Counted from the stretch's first letter, positions 1 through 7,711 are shown. The stretch is DNA of 31,969 bases from Christensenella sp. UBA3798 (GCA_002368735.1 DFEQ01000038.1:1-31969); one strand, 5' to 3'. Notes: a model not told the origin generated them from the letters alone. Numbers and translations are program-made.

Positions 1-291
1 ATGAGGAAAGTCCGAGCACCACAGGACAGAGTGCCGGCTAACTACCGGTGAAGGCGACTTCAAGGAAAGTGCACAGAAATACACAGCCGCCCTTGCGGCA
101 ATAGGTGAAATGGTGAGGTAAGAGCTCACCGGAGGCTCGGCGACGAGTCTGCCAGGTAAACCCCACTTGGTGCAAGAGAGGATAGGTCAAGGTGGTCCGC
201 CGCTATCCGACGTTCGCTTGAACGCGCAGGTAACTGCGCGTCTAGACAGATGACCGTTTAATACAGAACTCGGCTTACAGATTAACTCACA
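1..291 (+). ncRNA. rnpB: RNase P RNA, class A, 5'-truncated by the window edge
   Basis: Catalytic RNA of RNase P, which matures the 5' ends of tRNAs. The conserved 5' core GAGGAAAGTCC lies at 3-13, the AAACCCCAC element at about 158-166, and the conserved 3' core with ACAGAAC followed by the CGGCTTACAG end at about 263-280. Helix sequences such as TGCCGGCTAACTACCGG and the GGTAAGAGCTCACC region match the ancestral class A layout rather than the Bacillus class B layout. The P1 to P3 5' strand lies outside the window. The exact 3' end is estimated. An intrinsic terminator follows at 299-329. It converges with sigK. Confidence 0.95.
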
Positions 292-298
292 CCCATTA

Positions 299-329
299 GG
301 ACTGCGGAATAGCGGTCCTTTTTTTTTTT
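299..329 (+). terminator. Intrinsic terminator of rnpB
   Basis: A 7-bp stem, GGACTGC with GCGGTCC (one G-T pair) and a 6-nt loop, is followed by eleven T residues at 319-329. The T run reaches into the sigK stop codon region on the other strand. No T run follows on the minus side, so it is oriented for rnpB. Confidence 0.9.
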
Positions 330-1026
330 ACAGATCGATGCCATTTGTCGTGATATACTCTCGGAGTTTATCCAAAACGCGCGTTTCTATCCTGGAAATG
401 TAGGAACGCGATATCCCGAGCATCTTTGCTATCTCGCGCTGAGGCAATACGTCGGCGCCGTCCAAGCCGTAGCGATATTTGATTATCTTATATTCACGTT
501 CGTCCAAGACCGATTTGAGTATCCGGCGAAGCTCCGTTGCGCACTCTTCTTTTTCCACCTTGGCGGCAACGTCCATCCCGCACTCTTCCAAGGTGTCCAC
601 AAGGTTTATCTCGTTGCCCTCTTTATCGATACCGATGGGGGAGGAAAGCGAAACGCACACTTTGTGCTTTCTATTGGCTCGTATCGCCATCAATATCTCG
701 TTCTCGATACACCGTGCGGCATAGGTGGCAAACTGCGTTCCCTTGTCGAATTTGAAAGTGTCGATGGCTTTGAGTAGCCCAATAGAGCCGATACTGACCA
801 TATCGGATGGGTCCAAGGCGTCCACGTATTTCTTGGCGATATGCACGACGAGCCGCATATTGTGTGAAATGAGTTTTTCTCGCGCGGAAAGGTCTCCCGA
901 ATGCAAAGCGGCAAAACACGCTTTTTCCTCCTCTCGCGAGAGCGGCTTGGGGAAAACGCCGTTCCTCTCTATGTATCCCGTCAAACAAAAAGCGCTGGAT
1001 AACAGCGATATGATACCCTCAATCAT
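328..1026 (-). CDS. sigK: RNA polymerase sporulation sigma factor SigK (pro-SigK), uninterrupted
   Basis: Late mother-cell sigma factor directing spore coat and maturation genes. Region 2 (about residues 28-115) contains NMRLVVHIAKKY and the signature ATYAARCIENEIL. The linker DPIG-type block reads SSPIGIDKEGNEINLVDTL. Region 4 ends in a helix-turn-helix with REIAKMLGISRSYISRIE. The first 20 or so residues are hydrophobic and sit before FPKPLSREEE, in the place of the B. subtilis pro-sequence, so processing by a SpoIVFB-type protease is plausible. The gene is intact, with no skin element. I chose the ATG at 1026 (232 aa) over an in-frame TTG at 1032 because the GGGGG upstream is then 9 nt away rather than 3. 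Proximity to sigE-sigG is a clostridial arrangement known from C. acetobutylicum. Confidence 0.93.
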   Translation of the reverse strand: MIEGIISLLSSAFCLTGYIERNGVFPKPLSREEEKACFAALHSGDLSAREKLISHNMRLVVHIAKKYVDALDPSDMVSIGSIGLLKAIDTFKFDKGTQFATYAARCIENEILMAIRANRKHKVCVSLSSPIGIDKEGNEINLVDTLEECGMDVAAKVEKEECATELRRILKSVLDEREYKIIKYRYGLDGADVLPQREIAKMLGISRSYISRIETRVLDKLREYITTNGIDL

Positions 1027-1075
1027 CGACAAGAACCCCCATTTTTCGCCAAGGTATTATTTTATATTCGGGGAT

Positions 1076-1114
1076 AAAAAAAATATTGCTTGTACCGTCA
1101 AAATAAGTACAAGC
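1076..1114 (-). terminator. Intrinsic terminator after the RluA-family gene
   Basis: On the minus strand an 8-bp perfect stem GCTTGTAC/GTACAAGC with an 11-nt loop is followed by AATA and eight T residues. It ends the nrdR-RluA unit and isolates sigK, which must therefore have its own promoter in the remaining 50 bp. I found no convincing SigE consensus there. A smaller hairpin (AGCTA/TAGCT, 1118-1132) lies between it and the stop codon. Confidence 0.85.
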
Positions 1115-1137
1115 AACAAGCTATCGGATAGCTTTTT

Positions 1138-1953
1138 TCAGATGGAAATACGAAGACCGTTTAGCCTCGAAAGGCAAGCATCCTTGGGAAAAGTCAGTTC
1201 TACGGCGACCGCCGTCAAAAGCGTCTTCTTGACGCCGAGGCGGCGATTGACTATGTCCGAGCCGTATTTGCCGTCCCCTAAAATGAAATATCCGTAATGG
1301 GCAAGCATCGCGCGTATCTGATGCATCTTACCTTTGTGGATAACCACGCGGAGGAGAGCGCTCTCTCCCCTATCTTCCTCGACGACGAAAGAGAGCGAAA
1401 CGGGGATAAAGCCGTCGCGCGGATGGTCCGCGATGACAGCCCGCTCTTTCGCTTCGTCCTTTTTATAATAATAGTCGAGGGTGCATTCCCCCTTGACGCT
1501 TGGTACGCCGTATACCTCGGCAAGGTACTCTTTTCGGATAGTTCCCGAGCGCATCGCTTCGTAGACTTCGCGGTAAGCAACGTCGTTTTTGGTAAAGAGC
1601 AGCACGCCGTCGGTATTGGTATCCAATCGATGCATCAAGCGCACCTTCCCCTTAACCTCCTCCACCATGGAGCAAAAAGAAATATCTCCTTCGCTCGGGA
1701 CGCCTTTGGGTTTATAACAAGCGAGGAGATCGTCGTCCTCATAGAGGACTTTTACTTCTTTTAGCTTCTTCGGATAAATACGGACGAGAGAGCCCGCGGT
1801 CAAGAGGGAATCACCGCTCGAGCGAGAATCGTTCACTTTGACGTCGCGGCGGCGCAAACAAGCGGAAAGCTCGGAATATGATACCTCTGGGAAAAGCTCG
1901 GGAAGCGCCCTTTTGAGAGGTTTATCCGCGCCTTGATAGATGCGCTCTATCAT
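1138..1953 (-). CDS. RluA-family RNA pseudouridine synthase
   Basis: Predicted to isomerise specific uridines in rRNA or tRNA to pseudouridine. The N-terminal 60 residues form an S4-like RNA-binding domain (LRRRDVKVND). The catalytic domain (about 68-270) has KPKGVPSE, and the catalytic Asp is D111 in LMHRLDTNTDG, where the usual TSG reads TDG. KGKMHQIRAMLAHYGY matches the late H-Q-I-R motif. It starts 4 bp inside the nrdR stop (ATGA overlap), so it is translationally coupled to nrdR. A second, distinct family member (rluD) lies at the other end of the window. The target position cannot be read from sequence. Confidence 0.88.
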   Translation of the reverse strand: MIERIYQGADKPLKRALPELFPEVSYSELSACLRRRDVKVNDSRSSGDSLLTAGSLVRIYPKKLKEVKVLYEDDDLLACYKPKGVPSEGDISFCSMVEEVKGKVRLMHRLDTNTDGVLLFTKNDVAYREVYEAMRSGTIRKEYLAEVYGVPSVKGECTLDYYYKKDEAKERAVIADHPRDGFIPVSLSFVVEEDRGESALLRVVIHKGKMHQIRAMLAHYGYFILGDGKYGSDIVNRRLGVKKTLLTAVAVELTFPKDACLSRLNGLRISI

Positions 1954-2405
1954 TTTTTTCCGAGTATCCTTTCGATTTCCGCAAGGAAGGTGTCGATATC
2001 TTTAAACTCCTTGTAGACCGAAGCGAAGCGAACGTATGCCACTTGGTCGAGCTCCTTGAGCCCTTTCATGACCTCGTCGCCGATGCGGTCGCTGGACACT
2101 TCGTTGGAGCCGAGGTTGTAGACGGTCTTTTCTATCTCGGTGACGAGCTTATTGATGCTCTCGAAGGTCACGGGGCGCTTTTCACACGCCTTCATGATGC
2201 CGCTGCGAAGTTTGTTGATATCAAAGAGTTCGCGGTTACCGTCTTTTTTGATAACGAAGACCGGGATGCGCTCCACCGTTTCATAGGTCGTAAAACGTCT
2301 GCCGCACACCAGGCACTCGCGCCTTCTTCTGATAGACATGCCGTCATCCGAGATACGCGAGTCGATAACTTTGCTATCCATAGATCCGCAATAAACGCAT
2401 TTCAT
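1950..2405 (-). CDS. nrdR: Transcriptional repressor NrdR
   Basis: Represses ribonucleotide reductase genes by binding paired NrdR boxes, sensing ATP/dATP through an ATP-cone. The zinc ribbon uses C3, C6, C31 and C34 (CVYC ... CLVC) with the typical RRRRECLVCGRRFTTYE block. The ATP-cone covers about residues 49-136 (VIKKDGNRELFDINKLRSG). At 151 aa it has the normal family length. SD GAGGT lies 8 nt before the ATG. Its promoter overlaps a palindromic NrdR box, so autoregulation is likely. No nrd gene is in the window, but similar boxes sit at the mraZ promoter. Confidence 0.96.
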   Translation of the reverse strand: MKCVYCGSMDSKVIDSRISDDGMSIRRRRECLVCGRRFTTYETVERIPVFVIKKDGNRELFDINKLRSGIMKACEKRPVTFESINKLVTEIEKTVYNLGSNEVSSDRIGDEVMKGLKELDQVAYVRFASVYKEFKDIDTFLAEIERILGKK

Positions 2406-2425
2406 ACTTTGTTACCTCGCTGATG

Positions 2426-2455
2426 ATTATACAATATATTGTATATAAAAAGCAA
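2426..2455 (-). promoter_or_regulatory. nrdR promoter (SigA type)
   Basis: TTGCTT (2450-2455) and a perfect TATAAT (2426-2431), 18 bp apart on the minus strand, 20 bp before the nrdR ATG. A NrdR box occupies the spacer. Confidence 0.65.
2429..2444. promoter_or_regulatory. NrdR box in the nrdR promoter
   Basis: A perfect 16-bp palindrome ATACAATATATTGTAT matches the core of the NrdR-box consensus (ACACwATATATwGTGT, from published regulon work). It covers part of the -10 and the spacer. A second box about three helical turns upstream is only weakly suggested (GCGATATTTGC near 2463-2473). Confidence 0.7.
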
Positions 2456-2499
2456 GAAAAATGCGATATTTGCTTGTCGGGCGATAAAACAGCCCTACC

Positions 2500-2757
2500 T
2501 TATCCTATCGGAAAATTGCCCGTCGGCAAATCGACGAGTATCACGTCGTCGCCGATCTTGCAGATATTCTGCCACGGGATAAATAGTGCGTCTTTGCCGC
2601 CGAAACTCTTTAAAAGAGATTTATCGCCCGGCGCCACGATGCCGAGCACCCTGCCGTTGCAGGTCAAAGCGAGGTCGATGATGCGACCGAATCGCTTGCC
2701 GTCCGCAACGTTGACGACCTCTTTCCCCCTCAACTCGCAAAAAGTCAATTCGTTCAT
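2500..2757 (-). CDS. ymxH: YlmC/YmxH family PRC-barrel sporulation-associated protein
   Basis: Small single-domain protein of the YlmC/YmxH family, conserved next to sigG in spore formers; the biochemical role is not established. The order ELRGKEVVNVADGKRFGRIIDL ... VLGIVAPG ... ALFIPWQNICKIGDDVILVDLP matches the PRC-barrel pattern ending in the conserved PW-x-I-xKIGDD motif. I chose the ATG at 2757 (85 aa), close to the family length. An in-frame GTG at 2784 would add nine residues. Neither has a good SD. A terminator separates it from sigG, so it needs its own start site in about 35 bp. Confidence 0.82.
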   Translation of the reverse strand: MNELTFCELRGKEVVNVADGKRFGRIIDLALTCNGRVLGIVAPGDKSLLKSFGGKDALFIPWQNICKIGDDVILVDLPTGNFPIG

Positions 2758-2792
2758 ATAGTATCTTATTTTCGCAAGGCGCACCGTATGAC

Positions 2793-2814
2793 AAAAAGGG
2801 TGGCATCGCCACCC
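2793..2814 (-). terminator. Intrinsic terminator after sigG
   Basis: Perfect 7-bp stem GGGTGGC/GCCACCC with a 3-nt loop, then five T residues on the minus strand, 7 bp after the sigG stop codon. Confidence 0.88.
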
Positions 2815-2820
2815 CCTCGG

Positions 2821-3597
2821 TCACTCCGCTAAGAGCATTCTCAGCCGCTTAATCGCGTTATTTTCCAGCCTTGAGACTTGCGCTTGCGATATGCCGAGCT
2901 CTTTACTCACCTCTACCTGCGTTCGCCCTTTGTAATAGCGTAGTCCGATGACCTCTTTTTCCTGTTCGGGCAAGCTGCTTATCGCGGAGTGAAGGTCTAA
3001 TCGATCGGTCCAATTCTCTTCGGGGTTTCTATCCCCCACCACGCCGTCCATCACGAGCAGGCAGTCCGAGCCTTCGCCCGAGATGGGTTCGTATAGTGAC
3101 ATCGGCGTGGAGATGGCGTCGAGTGCGCATACCACTTCTTTGACGGGGACGTCCATTTCCTCCGCTATCTCGTATAGGGTGGGCTCCGTGACGTTTCGCC
3201 CTTCCAAGGCTTCCCTTGCCTGCATTGCGCGATAGGCGGTGTCACGCATTCCGCGACTCACCTTGATACCGCTCGATTCTCTGACGAATCTGCGTATCTC
3301 GCCGAGTATCATAGGCACCGCGTAGGTACTGAACATCACCTTAAAAGATGGGTCGAAGTGATTGAGCGCTTTTACGAGCCCCAAACACCCCACCTGAAAT
3401 AGATCGTCCGAGTTTAGGTTCGACGCAGAGAATCTGTGCACCATGGAGAGAACGAGCCGCATATTGGCAAGCAGGAACTGCTCGCGCGCCGCTTCATCGC
3501 CTCTCTTTATCCTCTCTAAGAGTTCTTCACTTTGTTTTGCCGTGAGTTTTGGTAGTTTGGACGTATCCAAACCGCTTATCGTTACCTTGTGCGCCAT
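2821..3597 (-). CDS. sigG: RNA polymerase sporulation sigma factor SigG
   Basis: Late forespore sigma factor. The start VTISGLDTSKLPKL matches the conserved SigG N-terminus. Region 2 has NMRLVLSMVHRF, DLFQVGCLGLVKAL and FSTYAVPMILGEIRRF. Region 3 has VSRGMRDTAYRA. Region 4 ends in the helix-turn-helix ELGISQAQVSRLENNAIK. Its 258 aa is the normal length. It has no pro-sequence, as expected. SD GGAGGG is 4 nt before the ATG, and a leader hairpin can cover it. A SigF/SigG-type promoter overlaps the sigE stop codon, giving forespore expression in addition to any read-through from spoIIGA-sigE. Confidence 0.97.
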   Translation of the reverse strand: MAHKVTISGLDTSKLPKLTAKQSEELLERIKRGDEAAREQFLLANMRLVLSMVHRFSASNLNSDDLFQVGCLGLVKALNHFDPSFKVMFSTYAVPMILGEIRRFVRESSGIKVSRGMRDTAYRAMQAREALEGRNVTEPTLYEIAEEMDVPVKEVVCALDAISTPMSLYEPISGEGSDCLLVMDGVVGDRNPEENWTDRLDLHSAISSLPEQEKEVIGLRYYKGRTQVEVSKELGISQAQVSRLENNAIKRLRMLLAE

Positions 3598-3599
3598 TT

Positions 3600-3619
3600 T
3601 GCCCTCCTATGTAGGGGCA
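3600..3619 (-). promoter_or_regulatory. SD-covering hairpin in the sigG leader
   Basis: TGCCC pairs with GGGCA, and the inner CT with AG/GG around a bulged A, so the AGGAGGG Shine-Dalgarno lies inside the stem. The predicted start of transcription (about 3621) is just upstream, so the whole hairpin is in the leader. A leader hairpin that restrains sigG translation is known in B. subtilis; this one is inferred from base pairing only. Confidence 0.5.
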
Positions 3620-3627
3620 CACAAGGG

Positions 3628-3657
3628 TATTATGAGGCGCTTTCGACCGTTTTATAC
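3628..3657 (-). promoter_or_regulatory. SigF/SigG-type promoter of sigG
   Basis: On the minus strand GTATA (3653-3657), an 18-bp spacer and CATAATA (3628-3634) fit the forespore consensus (-35 GHATR, -10 CATNHTA). The -35 lies across the last codon and stop of sigE. In B. subtilis sigG is first transcribed by SigF, and this layout agrees. Confidence 0.8.
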
Positions 3658-4365
3658 AAATTTTGCCAATTCTTTTCTGAGTTTTCCCAAGACTTTCTTT
3701 TCGATGCGAGATATGTAGGATTGCGAGATCCCCATCATATCGGCGATCTCCTTTTGGGTCATCTCCTCACTGTCCATCAGTCCGTAACGCATCTTGATGA
3801 TCTCGAATTCGCGCTTGGATAGAGTGGAAAAAGACTTATATAACTCTTCTATCTCCGCTTTCTTTTCAAGGTCCTTGACTATCTGATCTGGCTCTGTGCC
3901 TACCACGTCGGAAAGCAAGAGTTCGTTGCCCTCCACGTCCACGTTGATCGGCTCGTCCAGCGACACCTCGCATTTGCGTTTGACCAGCTTTCTCAAATAC
4001 ATCAATATCTCGTTTTCGATACAACGCGAGGCAAAGGTCGCGAGTTTGATATTCTTTGTAGGGTCAAAGGAATTTACGGCTTTCATGAGCCCCATCGCCC
4101 CGACCGACACGAGGTCGCTTACGTCGCCGACGCTCCCCTCGAACTTCTTAGCGATATATACAACAAGGCGCAAGTTGTGCTCGATTATCTCGTTTTTCAC
4201 CCCTTCCTCCCCCGCCGCAAGGCGCTGCATCGCCTCTCTTTCTTCTTCCGCCGTGTAGGGTGCGGGGAGCGACTCACCGTAGATGAAATTCACGTTGCGA
4301 GACTTTTCAAATAAATCGAAAAATCCGAAAACCTTTCTTAAAAACGCCTTTAACTTATCAAACAT
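3652..4365 (-). CDS. sigE: RNA polymerase sporulation sigma factor SigE (pro-SigE)
   Basis: Early mother-cell sigma factor. Residues 1-30 form a basic, hydrophobic, amphipathic pro-sequence (MFDKLKAFLRKVFGFFDLF) before the mature part starting near YGESLPAPYTAEEE; SpoIIGA removes this in the known system. Region 2 has NLRLVVYIAKKFE, DLVSVGAMGLMKAV and LATFASRCIENEILMYLR. The block DEPINVDVEGNELLLSDVVGTE is typical of SigE. Region 4 has MTQKEIADMMGISQSYISRIEKK. 237 aa is normal. It follows its protease gene spoIIGA by 9 bp. Confidence 0.97.
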   Translation of the reverse strand: MFDKLKAFLRKVFGFFDLFEKSRNVNFIYGESLPAPYTAEEEREAMQRLAAGEEGVKNEIIEHNLRLVVYIAKKFEGSVGDVSDLVSVGAMGLMKAVNSFDPTKNIKLATFASRCIENEILMYLRKLVKRKCEVSLDEPINVDVEGNELLLSDVVGTEPDQIVKDLEKKAEIEELYKSFSTLSKREFEIIKMRYGLMDSEEMTQKEIADMMGISQSYISRIEKKVLGKLRKELAKFV

Positions 4366-4374
4366 AACTACTCC

Positions 4375-5136
4375 TCACTCGCACGGCACTATCAAAGCGT
4401 ACTCTTTCGGCAGGTCGGACAAGGCCGCCGTTACGTTAAAAAGTATATTCTCGCCCCCATCGGAATATATCCGTATTTCGGGTATCTTCACGAGTTTCAA
4501 TACTTTGCTGCCGCTTGCGGTATTGACCCGCATCTCGCCGTGCTCGGATAACTTTCCAAGCGCAAGGAGATATTTTTTATCCGTGACGACCACACCTTCG
4601 CCATTCTCGTCGGTCAAAAGATTGCCGCTGTCGTAGAGTGCACTGAGTTTAACGCGATTGCCGCCGTTGATGAGCTCCGCAGTCACAAACCTCTGTTTTT
4701 GCTTTTTTTCGTGCATCCAACCAACTATTTGCCTGACAGAATAGATGAGCAAAAGGGCACCTAAAGAAAGCGCTCCGACCACACCGCCCCACTTAAGGTC
4801 GATAAAGCCGCCATCCATCTTTCCACCGAGAAGAAAGGTGATGATACCCGATAATAAAAAGCTAAACACCGAATAGAAGAAGGTGTTGATAAGGTATCCG
4901 CGCACCCCTTTCTTCATCGTCAAAAGCGCCGTGCACAAAAGGAGCATAGGTATCTTGATAAGTAAGCCAAGGTCTCGCAACAAAGGAAATATCAAGGCAA
5001 AGATCGACCCCACGATCGCCGACGTAACGATAGGCATATAGCGAGGCTTTTGCTTGGTGATAAAGTAGGTCAAATATCCAAGCAGAAAATCAAAGCAAAA
5101 GTTGTCTATTATAACGGTTTCCACGTAAACGACCAT
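4375..5136 (-). CDS. spoIIGA: Sigma-E processing peptidase SpoIIGA
   Basis: Membrane-bound aspartic protease that activates pro-SigE after septation. The N-terminal half (about 1-140) is hydrophobic with four to five membrane segments, starting ETVIIDNFCFDFLLGYLTYF. The C-terminal cytoplasmic domain carries the catalytic motif LYDSGN, with the likely catalytic residue D169. It forms an operon with sigE. The start has no visible Shine-Dalgarno: the sequence before the ATG is a small GCTA/TAGC hairpin. TATGCT lies 11 nt upstream of the ATG, so a very short leader is possible. Confidence 0.93.
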   Translation of the reverse strand: MVVYVETVIIDNFCFDFLLGYLTYFITKQKPRYMPIVTSAIVGSIFALIFPLLRDLGLLIKIPMLLLCTALLTMKKGVRGYLINTFFYSVFSFLLSGIITFLLGGKMDGGFIDLKWGGVVGALSLGALLLIYSVRQIVGWMHEKKQKQRFVTAELINGGNRVKLSALYDSGNLLTDENGEGVVVTDKKYLLALGKLSEHGEMRVNTASGSKVLKLVKIPEIRIYSDGGENILFNVTAALSDLPKEYALIVPCE

Positions 5137-5189
5137 GCTAAAAGAGTAGCATATCGGCGAGAGTGCAAAAGAGAAACAAAGATAGGTTT

Positions 5190-5197
5190 TTGTCTAA
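5190..5197 (+). promoter_or_regulatory. Possible Spo0A box upstream of spoIIGA
   Basis: TTGTCTAA differs by one base from the 0A-box core TTGTCGAA and lies 54 bp before spoIIGA, where Spo0A~P binds in B. subtilis. A candidate -10 TATGCT is at 5148-5153, with no matching -35 at normal spacing. One short imperfect match is weak evidence. Confidence 0.25.
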
Positions 5198-5215
5198 AAA
5201 GGCAGGTATCGGACG

Positions 5216-5247
5216 ATAAAAATAAGCGTTCGCAAAAGCGAACGCTT
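5216..5247 (-). terminator. Intrinsic terminator after ftsZ
   Basis: Perfect 10-bp stem AAGCGTTCGC/GCGAACGCTT with a 4-nt loop followed by ATTTTT on the minus strand. It cleanly separates ftsAZ from spoIIGA-sigE. Confidence 0.92.
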
Positions 5248-5263
5248 ACCGGCTATATTGCGA

Positions 5264-6550
5264 TTATTGATTGCGCTTTATCTTTCTCATAAAGGGCGGT
5301 AGATCGTTATCCGAAAGGTTGATGCGCCCTTCCGTGTCGTCGTGACCTTGCTGAGGCTCGACGGGAGCATTGACGGGATGTCTGCGATCGGGCATGGGGG
5401 GCAAATCCGTGATGGGGGCGACGTGATCGCGCGGAATGACCCTGTCGCGCGGCGTGATGGGGGCGTTGGAGGGCATGGTGCGGAGTCGCATCGGGTCGTT
5501 GCCGTTTTTAAAGCCCGTCGCAATGATGGTCACGCTGACTTTGCTCGTCTGCTGGCTGTTATCCGCGCCGAAAATCAAGGTCGCATCGGGGTTTAGCACT
5601 TGGGCGACGAGAGAGCCCGCCTCGTTGATCTCGTTGAGCGTCAAGTCGGCGCCGCCGCTCACAAAGAGAATGGCTGCGCTTGCTTCGCGAATATTGGTAT
5701 CGAGCAGGCGATTGTTGACCGCTTGCGTGATGGCTTCCACAGTCCTATTCTCCCCTTCCGCAGAGCCGATGCCGATGTGGGCAAAGCCCTTCGCCTTCAA
5801 GACTGTCTTAACGTCGGCAAAGTCGCGATTGATCAAAGAATTTTTGACTATCAAGCCCGCAATGCCTTGGATACCCTGACGAAGGATATCGTCGGCAAAA
5901 GCAAATGCGTCGGCAAAGGTCGTGCCTTTGGGTAGGACGTCAAGGAGCTTTTGATTGGGGATGACGAGCAAGGTGTCCACGTAGGGACGAAGCTCGTCGA
6001 TACCGCTCAATGCCTGCGCCATCCTTTTATCCCCTTCAAACTTAAAGGGAGTCGTGACGACGGCGATGGTCAAGATGCCGAGTTCATGCGCGATGGACGC
6101 GATGACGGGTGCAGCGCCCGTACCCGTGCCGCCACCCATACCCGCGGTGATAAAGAGGAGGTCTACGTCCTTCAATATCTCCTTGATGATCTCGCGCGTT
6201 TCTTCCGCTGCCTTCTTGCCTACGTTGGGGTTAGAACCTGCGCCGAGACCCTTGGTCAAATTGGCGCCTAGCATGAGCCTCTTAAGGTCGGTGCGTCCTT
6301 TTGCGCAGTAGATAAGGTCCTGCTTATCGGTATTCGCCGCGACGAAATCGGCGCTCTTGATGCCGCTCATTATCATGCGGTTGACGGCATTATTGCCTGC
6401 GCCGCCCACACCGATGACGAGTATCTTACACACGCGCTCGGTGAGATCCTCCTCGTCGGATGGGTCAAGCATCGGGTTGACAAAATGGTCCGTCGCCGCG
6501 GGTGGAACGTCTTGGCTAACGTCGTGCCTATCCATAAAGAAGTCGTCCAT
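5264..6550 (-). CDS. ftsZ: Cell division protein FtsZ
   Basis: Tubulin-like GTPase forming the cytokinetic Z-ring. The tubulin signature GGGTGTG is at about 139-145, after VIGVGGAGNNAVNRM. The T7 loop region SLINRDFADVKTVL provides the catalytic Asp for GTP hydrolysis in the neighbouring subunit. A variable Pro-rich linker (about 365-410) leads to the C-terminal peptide DLPPFMRKIKR, which binds FtsA and SepF in other bacteria; both are encoded here. The N-terminus is about 35 residues longer than usual and acidic. SD AGGAGG is 5 nt before the ATG. It follows ftsA by 9 bp. Confidence 0.98.
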   Translation of the reverse strand: MDDFFMDRHDVSQDVPPAATDHFVNPMLDPSDEEDLTERVCKILVIGVGGAGNNAVNRMIMSGIKSADFVAANTDKQDLIYCAKGRTDLKRLMLGANLTKGLGAGSNPNVGKKAAEETREIIKEILKDVDLLFITAGMGGGTGTGAAPVIASIAHELGILTIAVVTTPFKFEGDKRMAQALSGIDELRPYVDTLLVIPNQKLLDVLPKGTTFADAFAFADDILRQGIQGIAGLIVKNSLINRDFADVKTVLKAKGFAHIGIGSAEGENRTVEAITQAVNNRLLDTNIREASAAILFVSGGADLTLNEINEAGSLVAQVLNPDATLIFGADNSQQTSKVSVTIIATGFKNGNDPMRLRTMPSNAPITPRDRVIPRDHVAPITDLPPMPDRRHPVNAPVEPQQGHDDTEGRINLSDNDLPPFMRKIKRNQ

Positions 6551-6559
6551 ATATACCTC

Positions 6560-7711
6560 CTACAAACGGAAAAGTCGCTTGAGAAATCCGAATTTCTCAC
6601 CCTTTTCCTTGTTGATCGCTTTTTTCATTACGCCCACCATCGACGAGAAGCAAGGTCTGTCGTAATTGGGCAGTGAGGGCTGTACAAGCTCCACCTCGCG
6701 GTCGAAGCATTTCGCCATATACTCGCGCGCAAAGCGCACCTCTGAGAAACCGCCACCCGTAATGTAGATGGGCTGCTCGGGCGCGACCTCAAAACGGAAG
6801 GAATCAAGCGCCTTTTTGATGTATCGGACGATACAAGCGATGCTTTCCTTGGCAATACCGTTGACCATCTCGATGGGAAAGGTGTAAGTATTGGCTTCGT
6901 ATTTCAATGTGTATTCGCCCTCTTCCTTATAGCCGAGGTTTATCTTGGCGGTGATGGCGGACGCGACCGAGAACGGCACGTTCATCGTAGTAGATATCCC
7001 CAAGGGGATCATGCTTCCGCCGAGAGAAAAGGTCTTGAGGTCAAGAAGCGCGTCGCCCCCTACGTACAAAACCGAAGTGGAGAGATAGCCGATATCCGCG
7101 AGAATGACGCCGTTGTCCCTCTCCTCTTTGGCAAAAAGCGAAAGAGCGGCGGCATATTCCGCCTGAATGAACTCCACCGACTTCATCCCATAACGGATGA
7201 GCCCTTCGCGGAGAGGAGAAATGATATCGCGGCGAGCGCCGACGTAGGAAAGCTGCCCTGCCAAAACAGAGGTCTCCTTGCCTACCGGAGTAAACATGCG
7301 TTCCCCCCTGTCGTTGCCGTAATATATCGCCTCCGCATGGATGCGCACGTATGGTGAAGAAAGGAAGGGATCGTTCGCCTCGATAAATTCGTCGATATCT
7401 GTCGAAGTCAGTCGCTTTTTTTTAGGGAAGGATACCTTGTCGTAAACGCTACGCACCACGACGAACTGCGCGGGGATGCCGACGTAGACCTTTTTTATCC
7501 TGCCGGAAGAGCGCTCCATCCTGTCTATCAATTTGACGATAGAGGGAAGCACCTCTTCGGGCGTGATCCAGTTGCCCTCCATGTAGCCGTTGTATTCTAT
7601 CTCATAAGAGCTTTTGACCGCAAAGTTATCGTCCGAAAGAAGCTCCGCATTGTAAGCGGAGATGCTCTTGGAACCGATATCGATAACGACCATGTCGGAC
7701 AGCTTGGACAT
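6560..7711 (-). CDS. ftsA: Cell division protein FtsA
   Basis: Actin-fold ATPase that ties FtsZ to the membrane. The phosphate-1 loop VVIDIGSKSISAY is at the N-terminus, LADIGYLSTSVLYVGG is the phosphate-2 region, and the adenosine motif is ITGGGFSE. The extreme C-terminus FGFLKRLFRL (374-383) is a short amphipathic helix of the FtsA membrane-targeting type. The sequence is rather divergent, but position before ftsZ, length (383 aa) and this tail all agree. It has its own promoter and a GGGGG SD 4 nt before the ATG. Confidence 0.9.
   Translation of the reverse strand: MSKLSDMVVIDIGSKSISAYNAELLSDDNFAVKSSYEIEYNGYMEGNWITPEEVLPSIVKLIDRMERSSGRIKKVYVGIPAQFVVVRSVYDKVSFPKKKRLTSTDIDEFIEANDPFLSSPYVRIHAEAIYYGNDRGERMFTPVGKETSVLAGQLSYVGARRDIISPLREGLIRYGMKSVEFIQAEYAAALSLFAKEERDNGVILADIGYLSTSVLYVGGDALLDLKTFSLGGSMIPLGISTTMNVPFSVASAITAKINLGYKEEGEYTLKYEANTYTFPIEMVNGIAKESIACIVRYIKKALDSFRFEVAPEQPIYITGGGFSEVRFAREYMAKCFDREVELVQPSLPNYDRPCFSSMVGVMKKAINKEKGEKFGFLKRLFRL

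Noticed and set aside
1027..1075. Possible SigE promoter for sigK (GAATATAA ... AATACC)
   Set aside because: Spacing and -10 do not fit the SigE consensus CATACAnT well enough to annotate.
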